Shown here: positions 17,603-26,471 of the stretch, in pieces | Layout of the letters: every line of letters starts with the position of its first letter | Position numbering within the stretch: position 1 is the stretch's first letter | Origin: Roseococcus thiosulfatophilus | Lineage (GTDB): Bacteria; Pseudomonadota; Alphaproteobacteria; Acetobacterales; Acetobacteraceae | Assembly: GCF_017311575.1 (NCBI RefSeq) | Contig: NZ_JAFFQY010000022.1 | Location: forward strand, 186,001 to 250,000 | Direction: 5' to 3' | DNA: 64,000 nucleotides | Notes under the pieces: generated by a model | What the model saw: only the letters and a program-made list of their open reading frames with translations | What the model was told of the DNA's origin: nothing | The model's database searches: none | Translations under genes and position numbers: made by a program

Positions 17603-18220
17603 TCAGCCCAGCGCTGCCCGGATGTCCAGCAGGCTTTCCACCCGCTCGGCGACATGGGGGGTTTCGTCATGCGCCTCGCCCCAGGGGCCGCGCGGCAGGA
17701 AGAGGGGGCGCATGCCGGCGGCCCGGGCCGGGGCCACATCATTGTCCAACCGGTCGCCCACATAGGCGATGCGGTCGGGGGCCGCGCCTGCGGCCTCCAG
17801 CACGCGGGCGAAGAAGCCGGAATCAGGCTTGGAGACGCCCCACTGGGCCGAGGTCGCCACGAAATCCGCGCCGAGGTCGAGCGCCGCCAGCGCCTCCGCC
17901 ACCCCATGCGGCTGGTTGCCCGCGATGCCGATGGCGAAGCCCGCCGCCCGCAGTTCCGCCAGGGCCTGGCGCACATCGGGGTAGAGGTCCTCCTCGCGCG
18001 GGATCTCCAGCTCGGCCAGCCGCTGGCGGTGGGCGCGGATGTCGAGGCCCGGCGCCAGCTCCCGCACCGTGCCGCCGATGCCCTTGCCGGCGCGGATGCC
18101 GGCGCCCAGCGCCGCGCGGAACTCCTGTTCGGACAGGCCCACAAGTTCGGTCCAGCCGCGCCAGACCCGCGCCTCGTCCACCAGCACGCCGCCCACGTCG
18201 AAGACGACCCAGCGCGTCAC
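17603..18220 (-). CDS. HAD-superfamily hydrolase (YihX-like, subfamily IA)
   Basis: 205 residues from GTG 18220, which overlaps the lipase-like gene stop as GTGA. Motif I is VVFDVGGVLVDE: the nucleophile Asp is present, but the second Asp of DxD is Gly, as seen in some YihX-type members. Motif II (IGIAGNQ) lacks the usual Ser/Thr, motif III is SKPDSGFF and motif IV is YVGDRLDNDV. It probably acts on a small phosphate or halogen compound, but the changed motifs make phosphatase activity less sure. It is the last gene of the Bug-hydrolase-HAD operon. Confidence 0.75.
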   Translation of the reverse strand: MTRWVVFDVGGVLVDEARVWRGWTELVGLSEQEFRAALGAGIRAGKGIGGTVRELAPGLDIRAHRQRLAELEIPREEDLYPDVRQALAELRAAGFAIGIAGNQPHGVAEALAALDLGADFVATSAQWGVSKPDSGFFARVLEAAGAAPDRIAYVGDRLDNDVAPARAAGMRPLFLPRGPWGEAHDETPHVAERVESLLDIRAALG

Positions 18221-19554
18221 CAGGTCATTTCCAGCAGGGCCACGCGGTTCTCACCCAGCGGCAGCACGCGGCCGTAGACACGCTCCTGGTTGAACAGGCC
18301 TTGGATGGGCGTGCCGGCACGCTCGGCCGGCAGGCGGGCGGTGGTGACGGCGAGGCTGGCCACGCCCTCGCGGCGTTCGGCCGCCTCGCGCCCGTCCAGC
18401 AGCACCACGTCGCGCGGCCAGCCGTAGTAGCCGCGCGGCCGCGTCATCCGCACCACGCAGGCGGCGGCGCGGTCGGCCTCGTTCAGCGGCGCGGGCGGGC
18501 GGAGGTGCAGCACATCGGTGCTGCGCGGGAAGGGTGAGCGGAAGTAATGGGCGATGAGGTGGCCGGGTGCCGCCAGCACGATCTCCAGCGTCCAGGCGCT
18601 GTCCACGGTGACCGGGCCCCAGACACCATCGGCGCCGGTCTCGCGGCGGTGCAGCGCCTCGCCCATGCGGGCGCCGGTGGCGGGGTCGGTGCGGAACACC
18701 TCCACCACCGCGCCGGCCACGGGGCGGTTGGTGGCGGCACCGGCGACGAGGTTCGTCACCAGCCCGTTCAACACCGGCCGGGCCTCGGCCGGCACGTCCA
18801 GCCGCGCGGGCTCGCGCCCCGCGATGAAGCGGAACTGCTCGCGGAAGGCGCGCCAATGGTAGGCCACCTCGCGGTGATCCAGGCCGGGCAACAGGATGTT
18901 GGTGGCGCCCCGCAGCGCCGGCCCGTCCTGCGTAACACCCGTGGGCGTGCCGGCCCGGCCCACGAAGCGGCCATCGGGCTGAGCGAAGAGGTCATTGTCG
19001 GAGCGGAGGGTCATGAAGGCCGTGCCCTCCACCACATCCGTCGCCCCACCGTTCAGCCGCTGCAGGAAGGGGCTGCGGGCGTTGAACTCGCTGCCCGGGT
19101 TGAACTCCCAGTCGAAGACGCCGCGGTTGGGCGTGCCGCAGAGGATGGCGTGGCTGACCTGCCGGTGCCCGCCCTGGTGCACCACGAAGTCGCGGATGGG
19201 ATAGCCGCCGCGCGAATTGCCGATCAGCGCGATCTTCTCCGCACCCGTGCGGGCGCGGAACTCCGCCACCATGGCGGCCAGGCGCTCGGTCTGTTCGGCG
19301 CTGGAGCTGCGGTGTTCCTGTGCCACGGAATCGTTCGCGCGGGCCACGGGGTCGGGCATGTTCACGGCCCGCAGCCGGTCGCGCGGCCAGCCATTGGCCT
19401 CGAAGCGCCACAGCGTGGTCAGCCACAGCGCCGCGTGGTCGCCATTGCCATGGACCATCAGGATGGGGGTGTGCCCCTCCTGCGCGCGGGCGGCACGAAT
19501 GAGGAAGGGCGTGGCGAGGAAGGCGCCCAGAGTGGCGCGGCGGGTGATGTTCAT
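18217..19554 (-). CDS. Exported alpha/beta hydrolase, lipase-like
   Basis: 445 residues. A Tat-type signal (TRRATLGAFLATPFL, cleavage near ARAQ at residue 25) precedes an alpha/beta hydrolase domain: MVHGNGDHAALW forms the oxyanion strand and IGNSRGGYP the nucleophile elbow (Ser in GNSRG). LPGLDHREVAYHW probably supplies the His. From about residue 270 a beta-rich domain follows (PVAGAVVEVFRTDPATG...), like an Ig or carboxypeptidase-regulatory fold. It likely cleaves an ester in the periplasm or outside. It follows the Bug binding protein by 7 bases, so the hydrolysis product might be that protein's ligand; this link is inference. Confidence 0.72.
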   Translation of the reverse strand: MNITRRATLGAFLATPFLIRAARAQEGHTPILMVHGNGDHAALWLTTLWRFEANGWPRDRLRAVNMPDPVARANDSVAQEHRSSSAEQTERLAAMVAEFRARTGAEKIALIGNSRGGYPIRDFVVHQGGHRQVSHAILCGTPNRGVFDWEFNPGSEFNARSPFLQRLNGGATDVVEGTAFMTLRSDNDLFAQPDGRFVGRAGTPTGVTQDGPALRGATNILLPGLDHREVAYHWRAFREQFRFIAGREPARLDVPAEARPVLNGLVTNLVAGAATNRPVAGAVVEVFRTDPATGARMGEALHRRETGADGVWGPVTVDSAWTLEIVLAAPGHLIAHYFRSPFPRSTDVLHLRPPAPLNEADRAAACVVRMTRPRGYYGWPRDVVLLDGREAAERREGVASLAVTTARLPAERAGTPIQGLFNQERVYGRVLPLGENRVALLEMTW

Positions 19555-19561
19555 GGGGTTC

Positions 19562-20524
19562 TCAGCTGTCGAGGCGAATGCCCAGTTCCCGGATCAACGG
19601 CCGCCACAGCGCGTTCTCGGCGGCGACGAAGGCGTTGAATTCGGCGGGCGTCCAGGGCTGGTACTGGATGCCCAAATCCTGCATGCGCTGGACGATGGGC
19701 TCGGACTGGATGGCCGCGATCATGTCCCGCGCCAGGCGGTCGATGATGGGGGCGGGGGTGCCCGCGGGCACGCTCATGCCCTGCCAGCCGAAGGCCACGG
19801 CGTCATGGCCCAGTTCGCGCATGGTGGGCACGTCCGGCGCCTGAGGGCTGCGCGCCTCGCTCAGCACGGCGAGCGCCCGCACCCGCCCGTCGCGGATGAA
19901 GGGCAGGCCGGTGGCGGTGTCGATCATCACGCTGTCCACGCTGCCGCCCATCAGGTCCTGCATGGCGGCCGGCCCACCGCGATAGGGCACATGGGTGGCG
20001 TCCAGCCCGGTGCGGCGGCGGACCATCTCCATGGCCAAGTGGTGCGGCGAGGCGACGGCGGGCGAGCCATAGGTGGGCGCCCGGGTGCGCGCGGCGGCCA
20101 GGAATTCCGCGAAGCTGGCCGGCCCTCCCTCCCGCCGCACCACGATGTAGAGGGGGAAGCGCCCGATGAAGCCCACCCCGGTCAGGTCCGTGTCCGGGTT
20201 GTAGGGCAGCCGCGCATAGAGCGCCGGGTTGTAGGTCAGGATGCCATTGTCCACGTGCAGCCAGGTGTAGCCATTGGGCGCGGCGCGGGCCGCCGTCTCG
20301 CTGGCCAGCACGGCGCCACCGCCCACCCGGTTCTCGATGAGCACGTTCTGGCCGAGGCGCGGCGCCATCTGCGCGCCGATCAGCCGGGCGAAGGCGTCCG
20401 AGGGCCCGCCGGGCGGGTAGCCCACGATCCAGCGGAGCGGCCGTTCGGGAAAGCCGCCCTGGGCCGCGGCCGGCGCGGCGAGCGTGGCCAGGCCCATCCC
20501 AAGGGCATTGCGGCGAGTGAGCAT
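19562..20524 (-). CDS. Bug/TctC family tripartite tricarboxylate binding protein
   Basis: 320 residues from ATG 20524, where MLTRRNALGMGLATLA begins a signal peptide; the frame open to 20590 adds no signal-like sequence. The family opening PLRWIVGYPPGGPSDAFARL, VLIENRVGGGAVLASE, HVPYRGGPAAMQDLMGG and the C-terminal helices are all present. Bug proteins capture carboxylates or other small acids for TctAB-type membrane partners, but no TctA or TctB is encoded in this window, so it must use a distant partner or act as a sensor. First gene of an operon with the exported hydrolase and the HAD protein. Confidence 0.88.
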   Translation of the reverse strand: MLTRRNALGMGLATLAAPAAAQGGFPERPLRWIVGYPPGGPSDAFARLIGAQMAPRLGQNVLIENRVGGGAVLASETAARAAPNGYTWLHVDNGILTYNPALYARLPYNPDTDLTGVGFIGRFPLYIVVRREGGPASFAEFLAAARTRAPTYGSPAVASPHHLAMEMVRRRTGLDATHVPYRGGPAAMQDLMGGSVDSVMIDTATGLPFIRDGRVRALAVLSEARSPQAPDVPTMRELGHDAVAFGWQGMSVPAGTPAPIIDRLARDMIAAIQSEPIVQRMQDLGIQYQPWTPAEFNAFVAAENALWRPLIRELGIRLDS

Positions 20525-20623
20525 GGGGCGTCTCCTGGAAGCCTCCCAGGATGTGGCGCGCCGCGCGCGGCTGCAAGCCGGGCAGGTCACATGGATGTGC
20601 GACGTCGGGTGAAGCTTGGTCTT

Positions 20624-20715
20624 GCGGCCCGTAGGGCCGAGGCCGCGAATGCGGCCCGCGGCCTGTGCCGCGAAGCCAAGCCGCGCGGATGCGCGGCGCC
20701 CGGCGATTGAGGGCC
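20624..20715. repeat. Five-hairpin intergenic repeat, copy A
   Basis: Five consecutive stem-loops fill the gap after ktrA: GGCCC/GGGCC with loop GTA (20626-20638), GGCCGC/GCGGCC with loop GAAT (20641-20656), CGCGGC/GCCGCG with loop CTGT (20657-20672), GCCGCGC/GCGCGGC with loop GGAT (20680-20697), and GCCC/GGGC (20698-20714). The ktrA stop codon begins 6 bases beyond. A second copy at 47491-47576 has the same layout; hairpins 1, 3 and 5 are nearly identical, while 2 and 4 change on both arms and keep pairing. It may act as a terminator or mRNA 3' protector; the family is unknown to me. Confidence 0.7.
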
Positions 20716-20720
20716 AGGAA

Positions 20721-21389
20721 TCACGTGATGCGGGCGAAGGCCTCCACCTTGTCGGTCGGCCCGGAGACGATCAGCAGATCGCCCGCCTGGATCAGCGTGT
20801 CGGGGGTGGCGTTGGTGAATTCCTCGCGCGGGCGCTTCACCCCCACCACGGTCACGCCATGCTTCCGGCGCAGCCCGCATTCGGTCAGCGTCTTCCCGAT
20901 GGCCTCGGGCGGCGCGCGGGTCTTGCCGATGGCGAAGCCGTCGTCGAACTCCATGAAGTCCATCATCTTGCCGCCGACCACCAGGTGCGCCACCCGCTCG
21001 CCCATCTCGGCCTCGGGGTAGACCACGTGGTGCGCGCCCGTGCGCTCCAGGATGCGCCCATGCTTGGGGCCGAGCGCCTTGGCCCAGATGTCGGGCACGC
21101 CCAGCTCGCTCAGCGCCAGCACGGTCAGCACGCTGGCCTCCAGGTCCGTGCCGATGGCGACCACGGCGTGGCTGAACTCGGCGATGCCCAGGCGGCGCAG
21201 CGTCTCGCTGCTGGTGCAGTCGGCCTGGACCACATGGGTCAGCCGGTCGGACCAGGACTGGACGAGTTCGGCACTCTCGTCCACGCCCAGCACGTCATGG
21301 CCGAGCTTCGCGAGTTCGGCCGCGACCGCGCCGCCGAAGCGGCCGAGGCCGATGACGACGATATCGCCATGCGGGATGATCCTAGCCAA
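20721..21389 (-). CDS. ktrA: Potassium uptake regulatory subunit, KtrA/TrkA RCK protein
   Basis: 222 residues. The N-terminal RCK_N Rossmann domain has GLGRFG at residues 15-20 for nucleotide binding, and the C-terminal RCK_C domain spans about 140-222 (LRRKHGVTVVGVKRP, LIQAGDLLIVSG). It would form the cytoplasmic ring that gates the KtrB channel in response to ATP/ADP. The start used is TTG at 21389, overlapping the ktrB end by 8 bases; no ATG precedes the first beta strand (HGDIVVIGLG), so TTG is well supported. It is the last gene of the long minus-strand ion-transport run and is followed directly by the five-hairpin repeat. Confidence 0.9.
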   Translation of the reverse strand: MARIIPHGDIVVIGLGRFGGAVAAELAKLGHDVLGVDESAELVQSWSDRLTHVVQADCTSSETLRRLGIAEFSHAVVAIGTDLEASVLTVLALSELGVPDIWAKALGPKHGRILERTGAHHVVYPEAEMGERVAHLVVGGKMMDFMEFDDGFAIGKTRAPPEAIGKTLTECGLRRKHGVTVVGVKRPREEFTNATPDTLIQAGDLLIVSGPTDKVEAFARIT

Positions 21390-22713
21390 CGATCGGGCGC
21401 TCCTCGGGATAGCGATAGGGTTTCAGGCTGCTCTGCAAGGCGAGCGCCGTCACGACGGTCACGGTGCCCACCCGGCCCGTGAACATCAACACCGACAGCA
21501 CGAATTGCGCGCCGGGCGGAAGGTCCGGCGTGATGCCGGTGGACAGGCCGACGGTGGCGGTGGCCGAGATCACCTCGAACATCACGTCGCGCAGGGGGAA
21601 ATCCGTCAGCATCTGGAGCGCGAGCGAACCGCCGGCGCAGAGCGCGAGCGCCAGCATCACCACCGCCAGGGCCTGGCGCTGGATCTCGACCGGGATGCGG
21701 CGGCCGTAGATATTGGCATCCGGCTCGCCCCGCGCCACCGCCCAGACCACCAGCGCCAGCACGACCAGCGTGGTCACGCGCACGCCCCCGCCCGTGCCCG
21801 CGCTGCCGCCGCCCACGAACATCAGCGCGTAGCTGACGGTCAGCGTCTCGTCGCGCATCAGGCCCACATCCAGGCTGTTCAGCCCGCCGGAGCGCAGCAT
21901 GGCGGAATGGAAGGCGGCGTTCACCACGCGGTGCGGCCATTCCAGCGCGCCCAGGGTGGCGGCGTTGTCCCACTCGAAGGCCAGCAGGGCCAGCAGGCCG
22001 CCGCCGAACAGGATACCCGTGGCGACCAACGTCAGCTTCGCGTGCAGCGACCAGCGGGCGGGCCGCCAGGGGTCGCGCAGCAAATCCGCCACCACCGGGA
22101 AGCCGATGGCGCCGATGAACACCGCGAGCCCCACCGGCGCCAGCACCAGCGGGTCGCGCGCGAAGCCCACCATGCTGTCGCTGAAGGTGGAGAAGCCCGC
22201 ATTGTTGAAGGCCGAGACGGCGTGGAACAGCCCGTGCCAAAGGGCGTCCTCCCACCCCATCCCGTGGCCCAGCCGCAGCCGCAGCGCCAGCGCGAGCGTC
22301 GTCACCGACTGCACCACCACGGTGATGCCCAGCACCAGCCACAGCACCTGCTTCACATCACCGAGGCCCAGGCTGCGCGTCTCGTGCTGCGCGATCAGCC
22401 GCGTGCCGAGGCGCAGCCGCCGCGCCACCAGCAGCCCCAGCAACGTGGCGCCGCTCATGATGCCGAAGCCGCCCAGCTGGAACAGCAGCATGATCACGCT
22501 GCGGCCGAAGCCGGACCAATAGGTGGCGGTGTCCACCACCGCGAGGCCCGTGATGCACACGGCCGAGGTGGCCGTGAACAGCGCCGTGATGAAGGGAGCC
22601 CCGCCCGGCCCGGCGCGCGAGATGGGCAGCATCAGCAGGGCGGTGCCCAGCATGATCGCCGCCAGGAAGCCCAGCGGGATGATGCGGGCGGGATGGGCCA
22701 GCGTGCGCCCCAA
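21382..22713 (-). CDS. ktrB: Potassium uptake membrane subunit, KtrB/TrkH type
   Basis: 443 residues with four membrane-pore-membrane repeats. The selectivity-filter segments are visible: TSAVCITGL, AFNNAGF, GGGSAGTGGG (the gating-loop region follows) and SATATVGLSTG; each keeps the key filter Gly. It forms the K+ (or Na+-coupled K+) channel-like transporter. The start is TTG at 22713 with a strong GGAGG seven bases upstream. The ktrA start overlaps its 3' end. It lies 20 bases after the Ca/Na antiporter gene, so the pair is probably co-transcribed with antiporter and two-component genes. Confidence 0.9.
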   Translation of the reverse strand: MGRTLAHPARIIPLGFLAAIMLGTALLMLPISRAGPGGAPFITALFTATSAVCITGLAVVDTATYWSGFGRSVIMLLFQLGGFGIMSGATLLGLLVARRLRLGTRLIAQHETRSLGLGDVKQVLWLVLGITVVVQSVTTLALALRLRLGHGMGWEDALWHGLFHAVSAFNNAGFSTFSDSMVGFARDPLVLAPVGLAVFIGAIGFPVVADLLRDPWRPARWSLHAKLTLVATGILFGGGLLALLAFEWDNAATLGALEWPHRVVNAAFHSAMLRSGGLNSLDVGLMRDETLTVSYALMFVGGGSAGTGGGVRVTTLVVLALVVWAVARGEPDANIYGRRIPVEIQRQALAVVMLALALCAGGSLALQMLTDFPLRDVMFEVISATATVGLSTGITPDLPPGAQFVLSVLMFTGRVGTVTVVTALALQSSLKPYRYPEERPIVG

Positions 22714-22733
22714 CGGCGTTCCTCCAGACTGGC

Positions 22734-23717
22734 TCAGGCGGGCCAGGCGCTCCAGACATAGGCCGCATAGCAGGCCAGCAGAACCCCGCCCTCGCGCCGC
22801 CCCACCCGCCAGCCGGTGCGGGCCACCACCAGCAGCAGCAGCGCGGCCGCCACCATCACCCAGGCGTCGAAATTCGCGATGGTGGCCGGCACCTCGGTCG
22901 GCGCGATCAGCGCCGTGGCGCCGGCGATGCCCAGTATGTTGTAGATGTTCGACCCCAGCACATTGCCCAGCGCCACATCCGCCTGCCGCCGCAGCGCGGC
23001 CACGACCGACGTGACCAGCTCGGGCAACGAGGTGCCGACGGCGATGATGGTCAGCCCGATCACCTCCTCCGAAACTTCCAGCGCGCGGGCGAGCGTCACG
23101 GCGGCGTCCACCAGCAAGGCACCCCCGGCCACGATCAGCCCGAGCCCCGCCACCAGTTGCAGGATGGCGCCCGGCAGCCCGCCCAGCGCGCGCGACAGGG
23201 GCAGGGCGGGGGGTTGCGCCGCGGCGAAGGCCTCGGCCTTGTCATAGGCGGCGCCGTGGTCGGCGCCATCCGCCAACCGCTCCTGCCGGTAGGCGAAGAC
23301 GATGTAGCCGATGAGGGCCAGCAGCAGCAGCAGCCCCACCGCGCGGTCCATCGTCCAGAACAGCCCCACGGCCAGGAGCGCCAGCGCGGCCAGGAAGCCC
23401 AGGCCGCCATCCCGCGCCAGCGCGCGTGAATTGACCGCGACGGGGCAGAGCAGCGCCGCCACGCCCAGGATCAGCAGCACATTGGCGATGTTCGAGCCCA
23501 CGATGTTGCCCAGCGCGATGCCCGGCGAGCCAGCCAGCGAGGCCTGCACGCTGGTGACGAGTTCGGGCGTCGAAGTGCCGAAGGCCACCACCGTCAGCCC
23601 CACCAGCAGCGGCGAGATGCCCAGGCGGCCGGCGATCTGCACCGCGCCGCGCACCAGCAATTCGCCGCCGAGCACCAGCATGACCAGGCCGCCGAGCAGC
23701 CAGAGCGCGAGTTCCAT
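22734..23717 (-). CDS. Calcium/sodium antiporter (CaCA family, YrbG-like)
   Basis: 327 residues from ATG 23717. Two inverted alpha-repeat halves each carry the family signature: VVAFGTSTPELVTSV with GNIVGSNIANVLLILG in the first half, and IIAVGTSLPELVTSV with GNVLGSNIYNILGIAG in the second. These sequences form the cation-binding core of K+-independent Ca2+/Na+ (or H+) exchangers. About ten membrane helices are seen, with a hydrophilic loop near residue 155. The start lies 8 bases after the sigma-54 regulator stop, so they are likely co-transcribed. Confidence 0.92.
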   Translation of the reverse strand: MELALWLLGGLVMLVLGGELLVRGAVQIAGRLGISPLLVGLTVVAFGTSTPELVTSVQASLAGSPGIALGNIVGSNIANVLLILGVAALLCPVAVNSRALARDGGLGFLAALALLAVGLFWTMDRAVGLLLLLALIGYIVFAYRQERLADGADHGAAYDKAEAFAAAQPPALPLSRALGGLPGAILQLVAGLGLIVAGGALLVDAAVTLARALEVSEEVIGLTIIAVGTSLPELVTSVVAALRRQADVALGNVLGSNIYNILGIAGATALIAPTEVPATIANFDAWVMVAAALLLLVVARTGWRVGRREGGVLLACYAAYVWSAWPA

Positions 23718-23725
23718 GGAAAGCT

Positions 23726-25036
23726 TCAGTCCTCTTGAGGGGAAAGGCCCAGGCGCTTCGCGCGTTCCCACAGCGTGGTGCGCGAAATGCCCAGAAGGCG
23801 CGCGGCATCGGCCATGCGGCCCCCGCAGCGCGCCAGGATGCGTTGGATATGGGCGCGCTCGGCCGCGTCGCGCGCCTCGGCGAGGGTCTGCGGCGCGGGA
23901 GGCGCGACAGCCCCGGGGAACAGATCGGCCGGCGTCAGCGCGGCGTCGGGGGCCAGCAGGGCCGCGCGCTCGATGCGGTTGCGCAGTTCGCGCACATTGC
24001 CGGGCCAGGGGTGGGCTTCCAGCGCGGCCTCGGCCTCGGGCGTGAGGGAGAGGTCCGTCCGCCCCGCCTGCCGGGCGCTTTCCGCCAGCAGGGCGCGGGC
24101 GAGCGGCAGGATGTCCTCCGCGCGTTCGCGCAGCGGCGGGACATGCAGCTCCACCACGGCCAGGCGGTAGTAGAGGTCACCACGGAAGCGCCCCTCCGCC
24201 ACGCGGGCCGCCAGGTCCGCGTTGGTGGCGGCGACGACGCGCGCCTCCAGCGGGATCTCCTTGGCACCGCCCACGCGCAGGAAGCGCCGGTCCTCCAGCA
24301 GGCGCAGCAGCTTGGCCTGCAGCGCAGGTTCCAGCTCCGCCACCTCGTCCAGCAGCAGGGTGCCGGCGCCGGCGCGTTCGGCGGCACCCAGGCGGCGTTC
24401 GGCGGCGCCGGTGAAGGCGCCGCGCTCATGGCCGAAGACCTCGCTCTCCAGCAGGTCGCGCGGGATGGCGGCGCAGTTGAGCGCGACGAAGGGCGCCTCG
24501 GCGCGCGGGCCCATGGCGTGCAGGCGGCGCGCGGCCACCTCCTTGCCCGCGCCGCTTTCGCCCAGCAGCAGCACCGGCGCCAGCGCGGGCGCGAGCCGCG
24601 TGATGTCGTTCTCCAGCGCCCGCATGGGGGGCGACTGCCAACCCACCGTGCCCGTGGGGGCAGGCGGCTCGGCCAGGGGGCCCAGTGCCGAAAGACGGGC
24701 CAGCACGGCCTCGATCTCGAAGGGCTTGGTCAGGTAGTCGTCCGCGCCGGCGCGCACCAGCCGCACCGCCTGCTCCACGCCGCCATAGGCCGTCATGGCG
24801 ATGACGGGGGTGGCGCCCAGGCTTGGCATCAGCCGCAGCAACAGCGCCTCGCCCGAGCCATCGGGCAGGCGCATGTCGCACAGCACGCAAAGGGGGCGCG
24901 GCTTCTGCGCCAGCAGCGCCTCGCCCTCGGCCAGCGTCCGTCCCCAGCGGGGCTCGAAGCCCTCCAGCCGCAGCCGTTGCACCAGGGCGCCGCCCAGCAC
25001 CTCGTCATCCTCGATGATGACCACCGGGGGGATCAT
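23726..25036 (-). CDS. Sigma-54-dependent response regulator (NtrC family)
   Basis: 436 residues. The receiver domain has the acidic pair at residues 10-11, phospho-acceptor Asp54 (LCDMRLPDG) and Lys104 (LTKPFE). The AAA+ domain has Walker A GESGAGKE at 159-166, an intact GAFTGA loop at 206-211 needed to contact sigma-54, Walker B TLLLDEV and the R-finger region RGDLYYRL. A Fis-type helix-turn-helix (MADAARLLGISRTTLWERAK) ends the protein. The start overlaps the kinase stop as ATGA. It should activate sigma-54 promoters; the window holds two consensus-like sites, at 33009-33024 before mrpA and at 43292-43307. Confidence 0.93.
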   Translation of the reverse strand: MIPPVVIIEDDEVLGGALVQRLRLEGFEPRWGRTLAEGEALLAQKPRPLCVLCDMRLPDGSGEALLLRLMPSLGATPVIAMTAYGGVEQAVRLVRAGADDYLTKPFEIEAVLARLSALGPLAEPPAPTGTVGWQSPPMRALENDITRLAPALAPVLLLGESGAGKEVAARRLHAMGPRAEAPFVALNCAAIPRDLLESEVFGHERGAFTGAAERRLGAAERAGAGTLLLDEVAELEPALQAKLLRLLEDRRFLRVGGAKEIPLEARVVAATNADLAARVAEGRFRGDLYYRLAVVELHVPPLRERAEDILPLARALLAESARQAGRTDLSLTPEAEAALEAHPWPGNVRELRNRIERAALLAPDAALTPADLFPGAVAPPAPQTLAEARDAAERAHIQRILARCGGRMADAARLLGISRTTLWERAKRLGLSPQED

Positions 25037-26466
25037 GCCGCCACGCCCTCCGCGGCGGGCGGGAGGAAGACGGCGATGTGCGTGGCCTCGCCGGGCCGGG
25101 AATCCACCTCGATGCGGCCATCCAGACGCGCCAGCTGCGCCATCACCACCGAAAGCCCGAGGCCCGGCCCGCTGCGCGCGCCCCCCTCGATCTGGCGCAG
25201 GGCGGGTTCGGGCAGGCCGCCCCCTTCATCGGCCACTTCCAGGCGCAGCGTGCCATCCGCCTCGCGCCGCACCCCCAGCGACACCACGCCCCCCGTCCCC
25301 GTCGCCGCCACGGCGTTCAGCAGCAGGTTCAGTAGGGCTTGGCGCACCGGCAGCGCGTCGGCGGGAAAGGGTTCGGGCAGTTCCCCGGCCAGTTCCAGGC
25401 GCAGCCCGCGCCGCTCGGCCTCGGGGCGGACCAGGCGCACCACATCCTCCAGGTCCTCGCGCGTCAGGGGGCGCGGGGCCAGCGTGCCGCGATGCGCGTC
25501 CAGCGTCGCCTGCACCACCTGCTGGATCTGGCGCAGGCCGCGTTCCACGAGGTCCAGCGCCTCCTCACGCGCCGCGCGGCTCTCGCCGAAGCGGCGGGCC
25601 GAGCCCAGCGCCGTCAACATGCCCGCCAGCGGGTTGCGGACCTCATGCGCCACGGTGGCCGCGAGATCACCCAGCTCGGCCGCCTGGGCGCGTTCGGCGA
25701 GGCGCGCGGCCAGGCGTTCGCGCTCCGCCAGGCGCGCCGCCATCAGGTCCACCGCTTCGATCAGCCGCGCGGCCTCGGTGCCGGCGGGCGGGCGCTGGGC
25801 GGCGGGGCTGGGGCGGAAATCGCCGGCCCCGGCGCGGTCCAGCGCCTCGGTCACGGCCAGCAGCGGGGCCAAGGCGCGGCGCGTCAACAGCGCGACCAGC
25901 ATGCCGGCGAGGGCGGCAAGCATCCCCTCCAGCCCCAGCAGCAACGGCCCCAGCTGCGCGCGCCGCTCCAGCGAACGCGCGAAGTCGAGCTGCGCGGCCA
26001 CCTGGGCGGGGGGCGCGCCTTCCACCAGCAGGGTCCGCTGCGCCCAGGCGGTGCGGGCATCGGGCGAGACCTCCCAGGCGGTGTCGCGGCCCTGGGTGAA
26101 GGGGGGCGGTAGGGCCGGGTCCTCTCGCGCGCCGACCACGATGGGCGCGGCCCCCGGGGCGGGCACCACCACCAGCCGCTGCTCCCGCACGCCCTCCTGG
26201 AAACCCAGGGCGCGCAGCAGCACGGCCTCGATGGCGCGCGGGTCGCCCGCGCGCAGGGGTTCGATCAGCGCCGCCGAGATGCCGTCGAGATAGACGGCCC
26301 CGAGCCGCGCCGCCTCCCGCGCGAATTCCCGCTCCAGCGAGCGGGTGGCCACCTGCGCGACGATGAGCGCCGCGGCGAAGGCCGCCAGCCCCGCCAGCAA
26401 CGGCAGGCTGAGCGCGATGGGCAGCGCGTTCCAGGCACGGGAGTGGCGAAGCGGCATGCGGCCCAT
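25033..26466 (-). CDS. Membrane sensor histidine kinase
   Basis: 477 residues. Membrane helix 1 spans about residues 15-38, a periplasmic sensor region 40-165, helix 2 about 172-196, then a HAMP-like linker. The H-box is VAHEVRNPLAGM (His near 274), the N-box ALLNLLLNAVAATG, G1 DEGGGL and G2 GPGLGLSVV. The start at 26466 lies 5 bases after a stable hairpin; ATG 26457 (MPLRHS) is an alternative. It pairs with the adjacent sigma-54 regulator. The sensor domain is not recognised; lying between the Mrp and Ca/K transporter genes suggests it senses salt, pH or envelope stress. Confidence 0.9.
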   Translation of the reverse strand: MGRMPLRHSRAWNALPIALSLPLLAGLAAFAAALIVAQVATRSLEREFAREAARLGAVYLDGISAALIEPLRAGDPRAIEAVLLRALGFQEGVREQRLVVVPAPGAAPIVVGAREDPALPPPFTQGRDTAWEVSPDARTAWAQRTLLVEGAPPAQVAAQLDFARSLERRAQLGPLLLGLEGMLAALAGMLVALLTRRALAPLLAVTEALDRAGAGDFRPSPAAQRPPAGTEAARLIEAVDLMAARLAERERLAARLAERAQAAELGDLAATVAHEVRNPLAGMLTALGSARRFGESRAAREEALDLVERGLRQIQQVVQATLDAHRGTLAPRPLTREDLEDVVRLVRPEAERRGLRLELAGELPEPFPADALPVRQALLNLLLNAVAATGTGGVVSLGVRREADGTLRLEVADEGGGLPEPALRQIEGGARSGPGLGLSVVMAQLARLDGRIEVDSRPGEATHIAVFLPPAAEGVAA

Positions 26467-26471
26467 ATGGG

